DNA from: Bacteroidia bacterium
GTDB taxonomy: Bacteria > Bacteroidota > Bacteroidia > Bacteroidales > BM523
Direction of reading: 5' to 3'
NCBI GenBank assembly: GCA_016209245.1
Contig: JACQWN010000124.1
Location: 1 to 11,332, forward strand
Length of the DNA: 11,332 bases
Numbering within the stretch: the first letter of the stretch is position 1; every line of letters begins with the position of its first letter. The position numbers and the translations under genes are program-made. Shown piece by piece: positions 1 to 9,400 of this stretch. The notes beneath the pieces were generated by a model. The model had not been told where the DNA came from. It ran no database searches and worked only from the letters and a program-made list of their open reading frames with translations.

Positions 1-120
1 TGGATATGCTTTACTCTTTATAAAAAGCGAACAAATAAAGAAATGATCGATCTTATATTTCTCAGGCATGTTAAAAGACAACAAGATATAAACTATTCAT
101 ATTCAAAAGATTTCAGCTAA
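1..120 (+). CDS. 3' end of an unidentified open frame (partial)
   Basis: The frame is open from the window edge to a TAA at 118-120 and gives about 39 residues, rich in Lys, Arg and aromatic residues and ending in KDFS. It has no recognisable motif. The frame after the stop is the same one that carries the next gene: codons 121-156 are open and run into the ATG at 157. This could therefore be the end of a separate upstream gene, or the front part of the next gene interrupted by a nonsense codon. The other two plus-strand frames in this stretch are closed by early stops. Too little is visible to choose. Confidence 0.35.
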   Translation, partial: WICFTLYKKRTNKEMIDLIFLRHVKRQQDINYSYSKDFS

Positions 121-156
121 TGTGTCAAAGTAGAAGTAAATAACGCTCATAAAAAA

Positions 157-690
157 ATGGTTTTATTGTCTGAGAAAGAGGAAGAATTAGATTTTTTTAA
201 AATATATATTTTTGAAAATAATGTTTTGCTTGAACGCAAAATTGAAAGCGATCACTATTGCAAATCATGGAAATTTCTTGATGTATCTTGGATTGATAAT
301 GATAACTTACTGCTATTTCTTGCAAAACCTATTGAAAGAGGTATCACATATGACCAAAAAGTTTATAACAAAATTATAAACTTGATTTTACCCAAGAAGA
401 ATTACATTTTTGATGACTATTACAATGGCTTTTGCCTAATTAGAACAGGAGGTTCTCCCCCAGCTTATATCTATAAATTATATTTAGACCAAGGAAAAGT
501 TTATTTAAAAAAGTCGCATCAAATTAATGCTGAAACTGGAGTTAACAACCCATTATATGAGCTAGGATTTGTTTCGAAAAGCAAGATTGCCAGAATTACC
601 AATGTAGAAGCAGAGAAAGGATTTTTTTCTTTATTCCTGAATATGACACAAAACAACTATTTACAATTTGATATCCAAGAAATTCAATAA
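157..690 (+). CDS. hypothetical protein, 177 aa
   Basis: I do not recognise this protein. It has no signal peptide and no clear membrane segment. It is rich in aromatic and branched residues in alternating patterns (for example DFFKIYIFENNVLLERKI and WIDNDNLLLFLAKPI), which suggests a mostly beta soluble protein. The start at ATG 157 follows an A-rich run (CATAAAAAA) without a Shine-Dalgarno sequence, which is normal for Bacteroidota. The same frame is open upstream back to codon 121, so the true N-terminus may lie earlier or the gene may be a 5'-truncated remnant. It ends at TAA 688-690, convergent with the phosphatase gene. Its base composition is AT-rich like the rest of the left third of the window. 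The frame is long for such AT-rich DNA and gives a protein-like composition, so I take it as coding, but give no function. Confidence 0.6.
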   Translation: MVLLSEKEEELDFFKIYIFENNVLLERKIESDHYCKSWKFLDVSWIDNDNLLLFLAKPIERGITYDQKVYNKIINLILPKKNYIFDDYYNGFCLIRTGGSPPAYIYKLYLDQGKVYLKKSHQINAETGVNNPLYELGFVSKSKIARITNVEAEKGFFSLFLNMTQNNYLQFDIQEIQ

Positions 691-832
691 TCCACTTAGG
701 CATCCTTTGTATCCATACATCTGAAAATAAGTAGAAAAAAATATGAATATTCTTACAGTTCCATTAAAAAGGCAATAAGTAAATAATGAAATATACTTTT
801 TTTATAATTATTGATGTTGTTAATCTGAAATT
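691..832. other. convergent intergenic spacer
   Basis: This 142-bp AT-rich gap lies between the 3' ends of two convergent genes. I looked for a GC-rich hairpin followed by a T run on either strand and found none. Only A/T homopolymer tracts and the short GAAATTTC palindrome near 827-834 are present. Confidence 0.6.
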
Positions 833-2584
833 TCAAATTCTAATGCCCAAAACAGTGACATCATCAATTTGTTCGTTTTCTCCTATCCAATTATTAAACT
901 CTCTTATCAACATTTCTTTTTGAATATTCATAGGTTCTTTTGAAATTTTAAGTAGAATTTCTTTGTATTTTTTATTTGTAAGTTTTTTTCTATTTTCACC
1001 ACCAAATTGATCAATATATCCATCAGAAGATAAGTATATTATATCACCTTTGGTGAGGGAGATTTCGCTTTGAGGAAATGGTGGCATTTCAATGTAAATA
1101 CCAACAGGCATTCTGGCCGCTTTTAATTCTTTAACTTCATTAGGCCTATCCTTTTGAATGATGCATAAAGAGTTTTTTGCGCCAGCAAATTGTAAAATAC
1201 TTGTTATAGTATTTATTGCACAAAAAGCAATGTCCATTCCATCTTGTTGTTCTCCTTCTTTTCCTTTTTGTTGTAAGGCTTCTATTATTGAAACTCTTAA
1301 ATGATCTAATACCTCGGATGCGTTTGTTATTTCTTTTTTACGAACAATTTCGTTTAGGAATGAAACACCCAGCATACTCATGAAAGCCCCCGGTATCCCA
1401 TGACCAGTACAGTCGGCGACTGTCACGATGAGCCATTCGTTAATGCGGGTAGCCCAATAGAAATCGCCTGAAACAATATCTTTTGGTTTAAAAAAAATGA
1501 AATGTTCACTAAGAATATTGTTTGCATATTCACCTGTTGGCAATACAGCCTGTTGTATACGTTTTGCATAATTAATGCTATCGGTAATATTGGATAATGC
1601 GGTTTGAAGTTCCTTACTTTTTTTGTCCACAATAATTTTTTGCCTTTCAATAATGCTTTTCTGACTGCGAATAATTACAAACCTGTTCCAAAGAAAAACT
1701 ATGAAAAAAATCACTAAAATTAAACCACCGATAGTCGACCAGATAATAATATTTCTGCGGTTGATAGCTGATTTCTGCAATTCTTTCTCTTTACTTAATA
1801 ATTCTATTTCCTTTTCTTTTTTCTCGGTCTCAAAACTTGTCTGCATTTCAGCAATAAGACGAGTACTTTCTTCAGTAATCAGGCTATCTTTTATTTCATT
1901 ATATAATTGTTGATATCTGAACGCCTGTCCATAATCTTGTTGAAGTTCAAAAATTTTTGAGAGTGTTTTGTAAATATCTTTTACGACTGATTTAAGATTT
2001 GCTTCTCTCGCTACTTGTAATCCAAGCATAGCATTCTCTAATGCTTGTGTAAACATCCTGCGTTTCATGTAAACTTCTGCAATATTATTGTAGCTTATTC
2101 CAATATCATCAGTCTTTTTGAGATTGGTAAAAAGTTTTAACGCATTACTAAAATATTTCAACGCATTATCATATTTTTTTTGTTCCGATAAAACACTGCC
2201 AAGATTACCTAGTGATTGAGCAATAGCTAAACTATCGCCCAATTCCAACCTGATATTTAACAACCTGTTATGTAATGTGTATGCTGTATCAAGCAGTCCG
2301 AGCTTCTGGTAATTGTTTGCAAGGTTATTTAAACTCATAACTATTCCTTCAGTATTTCCTTGCTTTTCATCAATAGCCAGGCATTGGTTCAAGTATTCTA
2401 ATGCCTTTGCATATTTACCGAGGGCATAATAGGTATTTCCAAGTTGATTTAAGCAGAATGTGATACCGTCAATATTATTAATCTTTTCATACAATTTCAG
2501 AGCCGGAAGATAATTTTCAATTGCATTTTTATAATCGCTCTGTTGTTCGTAAACAGAGGCAATATCACCATAACAAACAGCCAT
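833..2584 (-). pseudogene. C-terminal part of split TPR-TM-SpoIIE serine phosphatase
   Basis: This 583-aa frame is the larger piece of a broken sensor phosphatase. Six TPR units with a 40-residue period lie at about 2-35, 42-74, 82-115, 122-155, 162-195 and 202-235. A charged coiled coil follows (236-277), then one transmembrane helix (about 279-300), a short linker and a SpoIIE/PP2C-type phosphatase domain (about 335-583). The domain keeps its metal-binding motifs: SGDFYW (Asp374), ADCTGHG (Asp391), SSDG (Asp521) and DDVT (Asp574/575), so the catalytic half looks intact. Family knowledge: such proteins put TPRs in the periplasm and the phosphatase in the cytoplasm, where it dephosphorylates Ser/Thr on regulator proteins such as anti-sigma antagonists. 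The apparent ATG at 2584 is an internal Met of the ancestral protein (MAVCYGDIA), and the signal peptide lies in the upstream fragment. The piece may still be made by reinitiation, because the upstream stop ends 2 nt before this ATG. Confidence 0.85.
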
Positions 2585-2658
2585 ACCTAACGAATGCCCG
2601 ATTCGTAAACAGAGGCAATATCACCATAACAAACAGCCATACCTAACGAATGCCCGAT
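2546..2658. repeat. perfect 56-bp tandem duplication, frame-breaking
   Basis: Copy one is 2546-2601 and copy two is 2602-2657. Each begins TTCGTAAACAGAGG and ends GAATGCCCGA, with no mismatch between them; one further base (T at 2658) also matches. The flanks differ immediately outside (G2545 against A2601, G2659 against T2603). Since 56 is not a multiple of 3, the duplication shifts the phosphatase frame. The complete identity means it is recent, or recurrent. Confidence 0.95.
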
Positions 2659-3003
2659 GTTTTTGAAAACTTTTATGCTTTCATTAAAATATTCAACAGC
2701 CCTGTTTGCGCTATGATAATAATTATAAACACCTGCAATATGATAAAGCGAATAAGCTTCTCCTTTTTTATAATTCAGCTTTGAAGAAAGCATCAATGCT
2801 TGCCTGCCATAATCTAACGCTTTATTGTAGCCGGATGATGTTACCTCGCAGCAAAGATTATAAAGAACAATAACTTTATTAGTATCCTCTGCACTTTTGG
2901 AAAGAAGCTGTTCAAGAGAATCAACTACAGTATCGTCTGAAACTGTTTCTGATTGTATATCAGTAAGTAAAATAAAAAATAATATTATAAACAGATATCT
3001 CAT
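2587..3003 (-). pseudogene. N-terminal part of split TPR-SpoIIE phosphatase
   Basis: This 138-aa frame starts at ATG 3003 with a hydrophobic signal peptide or signal anchor (MRYLFIILFFILLTDIQS). Two TPR units follow (about 44-76 and 82-116), then the first helix of a third (GMAVCYGDIASVYE). It then reads out of frame into SGIR and a TAG at 2587-2589. The lost continuation is the 583-aa frame downstream, whose first 13 residues repeat the last in-frame residues here exactly. The cause is the 56-bp tandem duplication at 2546-2658. Deleting one copy leaves 2115 bp, exactly 705 codons, encoding a 704-aa protein with signal peptide, eight TPRs, TM helix and SpoIIE domain. The gene is divergent from the small membrane-protein pair, with only 40 bp between the starts. 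An assembly error giving the same picture cannot be excluded. Confidence 0.85.
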
Positions 3004-3043
3004 AAATTTTACTTTCTTTGTCGTGTTTTTGCTTCATTATTTT

Positions 3044-3286
3044 ATGGTTATGGATAAAGACATTATTGAAAAAAAACTTAAATACGAGTTAGAACTTTTA
3101 AAGATATATGCTTTTTTTATAGCAGTAACTGGAACAGGAACTATTAGTTCTCTATTGCGCGAAAATTTTCCTGCAACCAAAAAAGAATTAATGTTCATTG
3201 TGCTGGGAATAATAATTTTTGTTACTTTTGTGATACTTGGCATTACTTCTTTCATCAGAATTAAACAATTATATAAAAAACTGTAA
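3044..3286 (+). CDS. small two-helix membrane protein, 80 aa
   Basis: The longer open frame here begins at 2897 inside the phosphatase gene on the other strand, but the plausible start is ATG 3044 (or 3050, two codons on). This gives an 80-residue protein beginning MVMDKDIIEKKLKYELELL. It has an acidic/basic amphipathic N-terminal helix, a hydrophobic segment at about 21-38, a short polar loop (RENFPATKKE), a strong transmembrane helix at about 49-71, and a basic tail ending LYKKL. It is therefore probably an inner-membrane protein. From memory, similar short proteins followed by an even shorter membrane protein occur in other Bacteroidota; I know of no assigned function. Its stop is 2 nt before the next ATG, which indicates translational coupling. 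Confidence 0.72.
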   Translation: MVMDKDIIEKKLKYELELLKIYAFFIAVTGTGTISSLLRENFPATKKELMFIVLGIIIFVTFVILGITSFIRIKQLYKKL

Positions 3287-3288
3287 TT

Positions 3289-3393
3289 ATGGACATTGGA
3301 GAAATAGGAGTGCTTATTATAGGGCTTGGATTTCTCGCCCTTGCGCTTGTTATGGCTTATTACGAGATTAAAGAATATCTTGCCGGAGAATAA
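3289..3393 (+). CDS. 34-aa single-pass membrane microprotein
   Basis: This frame starts at ATG 3289 and ends at TAA 3391-3393. It encodes 34 residues: a short acidic head (MDIGEIG), one hydrophobic helix (about residues 8-25, VLIIGLGFLALALVMAYY) and a charged tail (EIKEYLAGE). It lies 2 nt after the stop of the 80-aa gene (TAATTATG), so the two are almost certainly cotranslated and may form a complex. It is below usual gene-calling length. A clean transmembrane helix with charged ends, placed exactly behind another membrane gene, makes chance unlikely. Its function is unknown. Confidence 0.62.
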   Translation: MDIGEIGVLIIGLGFLALALVMAYYEIKEYLAGE

Positions 3394-3472
3394 GATTTGC
3401 AATGCTGCGTTTCCTTTCCATTGTGGTTGTAGTACTTTACCTTTCCTGTTATTACCCACCATTTTCATACTT
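3394..3472. other. convergent spacer without recognisable terminator
   Basis: This 79-bp gap lies between the converging ends of the microprotein gene and the giant surface-protein gene. I see no GC-rich stem-loop with a T run on either strand. Confidence 0.5.
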
Positions 3473-6400
3473 TTATTGTATCACTACTTTTCCATTCCAA
3501 ACTCCTTTTTCTGTTATTACCAATACATTGTAAATTCCGGTCACCGGTTTAATATTAACCGGAATTTCGTTTATTGCCTGATGATGTGCATTGGAGGCGA
3601 CTTTCCATACTTCCTGCCCCAGCACATTCAGGATTTTTACTTCGAAATTCGTCAGCCCGGTTTCATTATTCGTTATTCTTAAAATAAAATTTCCGGAATT
3701 CGGATTTGGAATAATCTGTATCATTAAATCCAAAACCTGGTGTTCTTCTATTCCAATGTTTTGAATTACCGTGATATACCCGTTTTTTATTTCTACATCG
3801 CTCTCGCATGAATTGGACGCTATTAACTTTACCGAATATGTTCCGGAAGTATTATAAATAATGTTCACAGGATTTGCTACAGTGTCGGTTTGCGGAGCGC
3901 CTCCATAAAATGTCCATTGGTAAGATGTCGGAGAATTACTGCTCAAATCAATGAAATCAACAGTCATAGGCGCTGTGCCGTTAGTCTGACTTGCTGCAAA
4001 ATCGGCGATTGGCGCGAGACAGGTATTCACAAACGGAATCTGAACCATTGCAATATAGCTATTGCCGTCTGCATCCGTAACTGTTACATTGTAAATATCT
4101 GCGCATAAATTAATGGCGGTAGCAATTGCAGTAGCGACGGAATCGCTCCACAGGTAAGTGTAAGGCGGCGTTCCTCCGCTTGCAGTTACTGCGGCAATGC
4201 CTTCGCAATTACCGGAGTCAGCGGTAGCAACAGTTGCAACAGCGGTCAGAGGTGAACCTCCCGCAGATGTTACGGTAATGTATCCGCTTTTTATTTCCAC
4301 ATCACTCCCGCAGGAATTAGAAGTGAGTAACTTCACTGAATATGTTCCGGGAGTGTTGTATGTAATGCTTACAGGGTTTGCAACAGTATCAGTTTGCGGA
4401 GCGCCACCATAAAAAGTCCATTGATAACTATCAGGTGCATTACCGCTCAAATCAATGAAGTCAACAGTCATTGGCGCTGTTCCAATATAGTTATTGCCGT
4501 CTGCATCCGTTACGGTTACGCTGTAAATACCGTCGCATAAATTAACGGCGGTTGCAGTGGTTGTAGCTGCAGAATCGCTCCACAGGTAAGCATATGGCGG
4601 CGTTCCTCCGCTTGCAGTTATGGAGGCAATGCCTTCGCAATTACCGGAGTCAGCGGCGGCAACAGTTGCAATGGCGGTCAGAGGTGAACCTCCCGAAGAG
4701 GTTACGGTAATGTATCCGCTCTTTATTTCCACATCACTCCCGTAGGAATTAGAAGTGAGTAACTTTACTGAATATGTACCGGGCGTGTTGTATGTAATGC
4801 TCACAGGGTTTGCAACCGTGTCGGTCTGCGGATTAGCTCCGTAAAATGTCCATTGATAAGAAGTCGGAGAATTATTGCTCAAATCAATGAAGTCAACAGT
4901 CATTGGCGCTGTTCCGTTAGTCTGACTTGCTGCAAAATCGGTTATCGGTGCGAGACAGATGTTCACAAGCTGAATCTGAACCATTGCAATATAACTATTG
5001 CCGTCTGCATCCGTTACAGTCACACTATAAATACCGGCGCATAAATTAACGGCGGTAGCGGTTGAAGTAGATAAAGAATCGCTCCACAGGTAAGTGTAAG
5101 GCGACGTTCCTCCGCTTGCAGCGACGGAGGCAATGCCTTCGCAATTACCTGAATCGGCGGCAACAGCAGTTATAACGACAGACAGAGGAGAACCACCGGA
5201 AGAGGTTACGGTAATGTAACCGCTCTTTATTTCCACATCACTGCCGCAGGAATTAGAAGCGAGTAACTTTACTGAATATGTACCGGGCGTGTTGTATGTA
5301 ATGCTCACAGGGTTTGCAATAGTGTCGGTTTGCGGAACTGCTCCGTAAAATGTCCATTGGTAAGAAGCCGGAGCATTATCGCTCAAATCAATGAAATCAA
5401 CTGTCATTGGCGCTGTGCCGTTAGTCTGACTTGCTGCAAAATCGGCGATTGGCGCGAGACAGGTATTCACAAACGGAATCTGAACTGTTGCAATATAGCT
5501 GTCGCCGGCAGCATCCATTACTGTTACGCTGTAAATATCTGCGCATAAATTGACGGCGGTTGCAGCGGTGGTAGCTGAAGAATCGCTCCACAGGTAAGTG
5601 TTCAGAGGAGAACCTCCCGAAGATGTTACGGTAATGTATCCACTCTTTATTTCTACATCGCTGCCGCAAGTATTAGAAGCAACCAGCTTTACAGTGAATG
5701 TTCCTATGGAATTATAGACAATATTTGCCGGTTCAGGGAGTGTTGAGCTTATTGGTGTTGCGCCATAAAAAGTCCAATATACAGAATCAGGCATATTTGC
5801 CGAAATATCAAAAAAATCAACATGAAGAGGCGCGTTTCCCGATGTCTGCGATACTGCAAAATCAGCTTCCGGCTTTGGACATACATTTATTGAGAAAGTT
5901 TGTACCGTAAAATCACCGCTGACATCCGTTACTGTTACGGAATAATCACCTTCACAAAGCTCTGTTACAGTTTCATAATTCTGATTACCTGGTGAACTCC
6001 ATTGATATGTGTAGGGTGCCTGTCCGCCGATTGGCATTGCGTTTGCAGTTCCGTCACAAGCGCCTCCATCATCAGTTGTACTTATTATTGCTATAAGATT
6101 TGTACCAGCCAGGTTTTTTAATTTGACATTTGACCTTGAGCCATTATGATTTTGCGCTTTAGCGCTTGCTGTGCAGACTTCAGGACTCGGCGCTTCAATA
6201 AAATATTTAACCGTTCCTATTCCCGGAATAGTATCCGTATATGAATTAAGGTTTGATGAAATGGAATCAATGACGAGCCATCCTGTTGATGCTTTATACC
6301 GCCATATATAATATGTATCATACAGAAATCCGTCATAATGATTCCAAATAAGGTTAACCGTATTGCCAACTCCGAGATTTGCTGTAAGATGTATGGTTTG

Positions 6401-9400
6401 ATGAGGGGGGCTTTCCATTGATTCATTTCCACAAGTGTCAACGGCTGACATTTTGTAACGCCAGGAATGGAGCTGTGCATTGGAATTTATATCAGTGAAC
6501 TGGCTGAGCTGGCTGAACGGAATGGTTGCCGCCAGTTGATATACTCCCGATTGTGTGGTTTCACGATAAATGTTATAATGGGAAATACCGCTGAGCTGCA
6601 CCCGCTCCCAGACTACAATGTTATTACAACTGTTTGCATCGGTAGTTACAAGACAAACCGGTTGCTGCTGCGGCTGCTGACCTGTGATGGTGTATGTTGC
6701 CAATGCCTTGCAGCCGTTGCTTCCGGTAACAGTTACAGCATAAGTTCCTGCATAAAGGTTTGAAATATCCTGCGTTACAGCTCCGTTGCTCCACTGGTAA
6801 GTGTATGGCGGGATGCCTCCTGTAACTGCAATATCAATGCTGCCGCCCCCGCTGCCGCAACTGTTTTGTGCAATAGCATTAAGAGTGATGTTGGGCGAGC
6901 CATTTTCTCCAATTACAGCCGAAGCGGCTGCTCCGCAACCTAAACTGTCAACTACCGAAACAGCGTAAATGCCTGCTGCAAGTCCTGCAACCACGGATGT
7001 ACTCGCTCCATTGCTCCAGAAATACGAATAAGGGGAATTGCCGCCCGAAGGAGATACCGAAGCAATTCCATCGGCAGAGCCGCAGGTGGCGTTATTTACC
7101 GAAACATTGGCAATGATTGGCTGCGGCTGTCCTACATAGATGCTGAGAGCTACCATACAGGTATCTGCATCGGTAACTGTAACCTCATAAGGTCCTGCTT
7201 GCAAATTGGCAGCAGCATTTGAAGATGAGCCGTTGCTCCATTGATAAGAGTATGGTGCATTACCACCGCTTACGCTGAGAGAAATGGAGCCATTGCTGTT
7301 ACCGTAGCAAGAAGTATTATTTACTGAGGGAACAACGGTGAGACCGCTGCTGTTGCTTACAGGAACAGCCGTTGAGCCGCTACAGCCGATGGAGTCGGTT
7401 ACGGTAACTACATAGATTCCTGCTGATAAACCTGACAGGTTTCCAAAACCTGTCAGGTTTGCGCCATTGCTCCACAAATAGGAATATGGGTTGGTGCCGC
7501 CCGAAGCGGTGATGGATGCCGAACCATTGGCGGAATCGCAATTGGCTGCTGTGGTGGTAACCGTCAATACAAGCGATTGCGGGGTGGTAATAACAGCATA
7601 TCCCACACGTGTGCATCCGGAATTATCAGTAACGGTGACGGCATAATTACCTGCGGATAAACCTGACAGGTTTCCAAAACCTGTCAGGTTTGACCACTGG
7701 TAAGTATATGGAGTATTGCCTCCTGTTGCAGTAACCGAAGCAGTTCCGTCATTGCCACCGCAAACGGTAACATCAGTGTAAGAAACATTTATTGCAAGCG
7801 AAGATGGGTCTGTTAACTGCACATTGCCAGTTACAAGACAGCCGTTGTTATCGGTAACCGAAACGGCATAAACGCCTGCGGGTTTATTAGTGAGGTTTTG
7901 CGTGGAGGATCCTGTGTTCCATTGATAAATGAAAGGGGATTGCCCTCCGCTGATGCTCAGAATCACCGCTCCATTACTTGCCCCGCAGCCCGAAGGATTA
8001 ACACCAGTAAGAGTAATAATTGGCGGAGTAAAGCCAGCGATTACCGCTGTATCTTTCACCGTGCAGTTGACAGAATCGGTAACAGTAACAAAATAAGCGC
8101 CCGCAGTTAAACCTGACAGGTTTTCAAAACCTGTCAGGTTTGACCACGCAAAAGAATAAGGTGGATTACCACCTGTTACAGTGAGCGCTGCAATGCCATC
8201 TGCTGCGAGGCAGGCGCTCTCGGCAATGGTGGCAACCGAAACCGATGGAGGCGTGAAACCGAAAACTGTCACACTATCCTTATTGGCGCAACCTTTAGAA
8301 TCAGTAACGGTCACGGAATAGATTTGAGATGTGAGATTTGTGACTTGATAAGTATTTGCTCCGTTGCTCCAATAGTAGGCGTAAGGAGCGGTTCCATCAG
8401 AGGCGTTTACAGATGCTGCGCCATCGCTGCTTTGACAAGCACTCTCACCAGTAGAAGACATTGCTGTAGAAATGGAAGGCGAAACCCAAGGGGTGTTTGC
8501 ATATGAATGTGTTAAAAAAATATCATTCTCACCTGTGTAAGATTGCTCTGTAAGAGTAGGAATATAAGTTACAGTTGCAGCATTAGCAATTTGAGTTAGG
8601 GCAGTAACATCTGTAGGTTCACAGCCGGGCAGATTTCCGTTTATATCAGTGCGCAAAAGATATATATCGCTGGTACCACTGCCGTAAGAATTTGTTGTAC
8701 CGGCAATTATATATCCGCCATCGGTGCATACCTGTATTTCGCGTGCTTGCTCATTTTCATAGCCACCATATACCTTTGCCCATTCTAAATTACCGGAAGC
8801 ATCGGTTTTGAGAAGGTAAATATCTGCATTACCCCAACCGCTGCCGAAATTTTTTGTTTCCCCCAGGACAATATAGCCGCCATCAGGGGTTTGTTTTACG
8901 CTATAAGCCACATCCGCATCTGTTCCACCATAAGTTTTACTCCATTGGACATTTCCACTGGCTGCGGTTTTTATTAAATAAAAATCCGAATTTCCTGCAC
9001 CAAAGGATTTAGTATAACCGGCAATTAAAAAACCGCCATCGGTGGTTTGCACCACTGAATTACCTTCTTCATCCATACTGCCAGAACCACCATAGGTTTG
9101 AGAACCTATTACATTACCATTATTATCTATCTTGAGTAGAGCTACTTGTCTATTTTCTATATCCATCCATCCTGCTGCAACTAATCCCCCAGGTGCTTGT
9201 ATTATAGATTTTGCAGAGCCAGACCTGGGCCACATTCCACTATTGCAGTTGTAACAACCAGTGTGAAATAATTTGTACCAATTTATGCTGCCATTAATAT
9301 TAAATTTTGTAATAGCAAACGAACTTGAAGAACACGATTGAACGCCAGAACATTTCATTGCTTTTGTTGCTCCGGCAATTACATAGCCACTATCTGAAGT

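Larger units (their letters stand above)
6677..8479 (-). other. array of eight SprB repeats
   Basis: Residues about 775-1375 are eight consecutive units of about 75 residues. Each has a conserved Cys near the start (for example ESAC, ANC, TSC, ATC), SGGxxPYxYxWSNG in the middle, and AGxYxVTVTDxxGC at the end, so each unit probably carries one disulfide. The loop between WSN and AGxY is the most variable part and is where the palindromes and the heptanucleotide repeat sit. Unlike the C-terminal SprB-PKD array, these units have diverged in sequence, so the array is older. Confidence 0.85.

Noticed and set aside
3004..3043. Bacteroidota TTTG/TAnnTTTG promoter between the divergent genes
   Set aside because: A TTTG is present near 3017 but no properly spaced TAnnTTTG could be found on either strand, so no promoter is called.
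3037..3468. 143-aa minus-strand frame between the phosphatase and the giant gene
   Set aside because: It lies antisense to both small membrane-protein genes, has poor protein-like composition, and the plus-strand frames have clear transmembrane helices.
3890..5548. Repeated 63-72-aa plus-strand frames of near-identical sequence
   Set aside because: These are shadows of the 504-bp coding module read on the opposite strand; their recurrence only reflects the repeat.
6499..6518. CTGGCTGAG-type 9-bp direct repeat
   Set aside because: Two short in-frame units coding Ser-Gln-Leu in an FN3-like domain; too short to distinguish from chance.
7428..8141. Three 33-bp palindromic repeats as a CRISPR array
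   Set aside because: Spacing is 231 and 450 bp, the intervals are homologous coding SprB repeats rather than unique spacers, and no cas genes are present.
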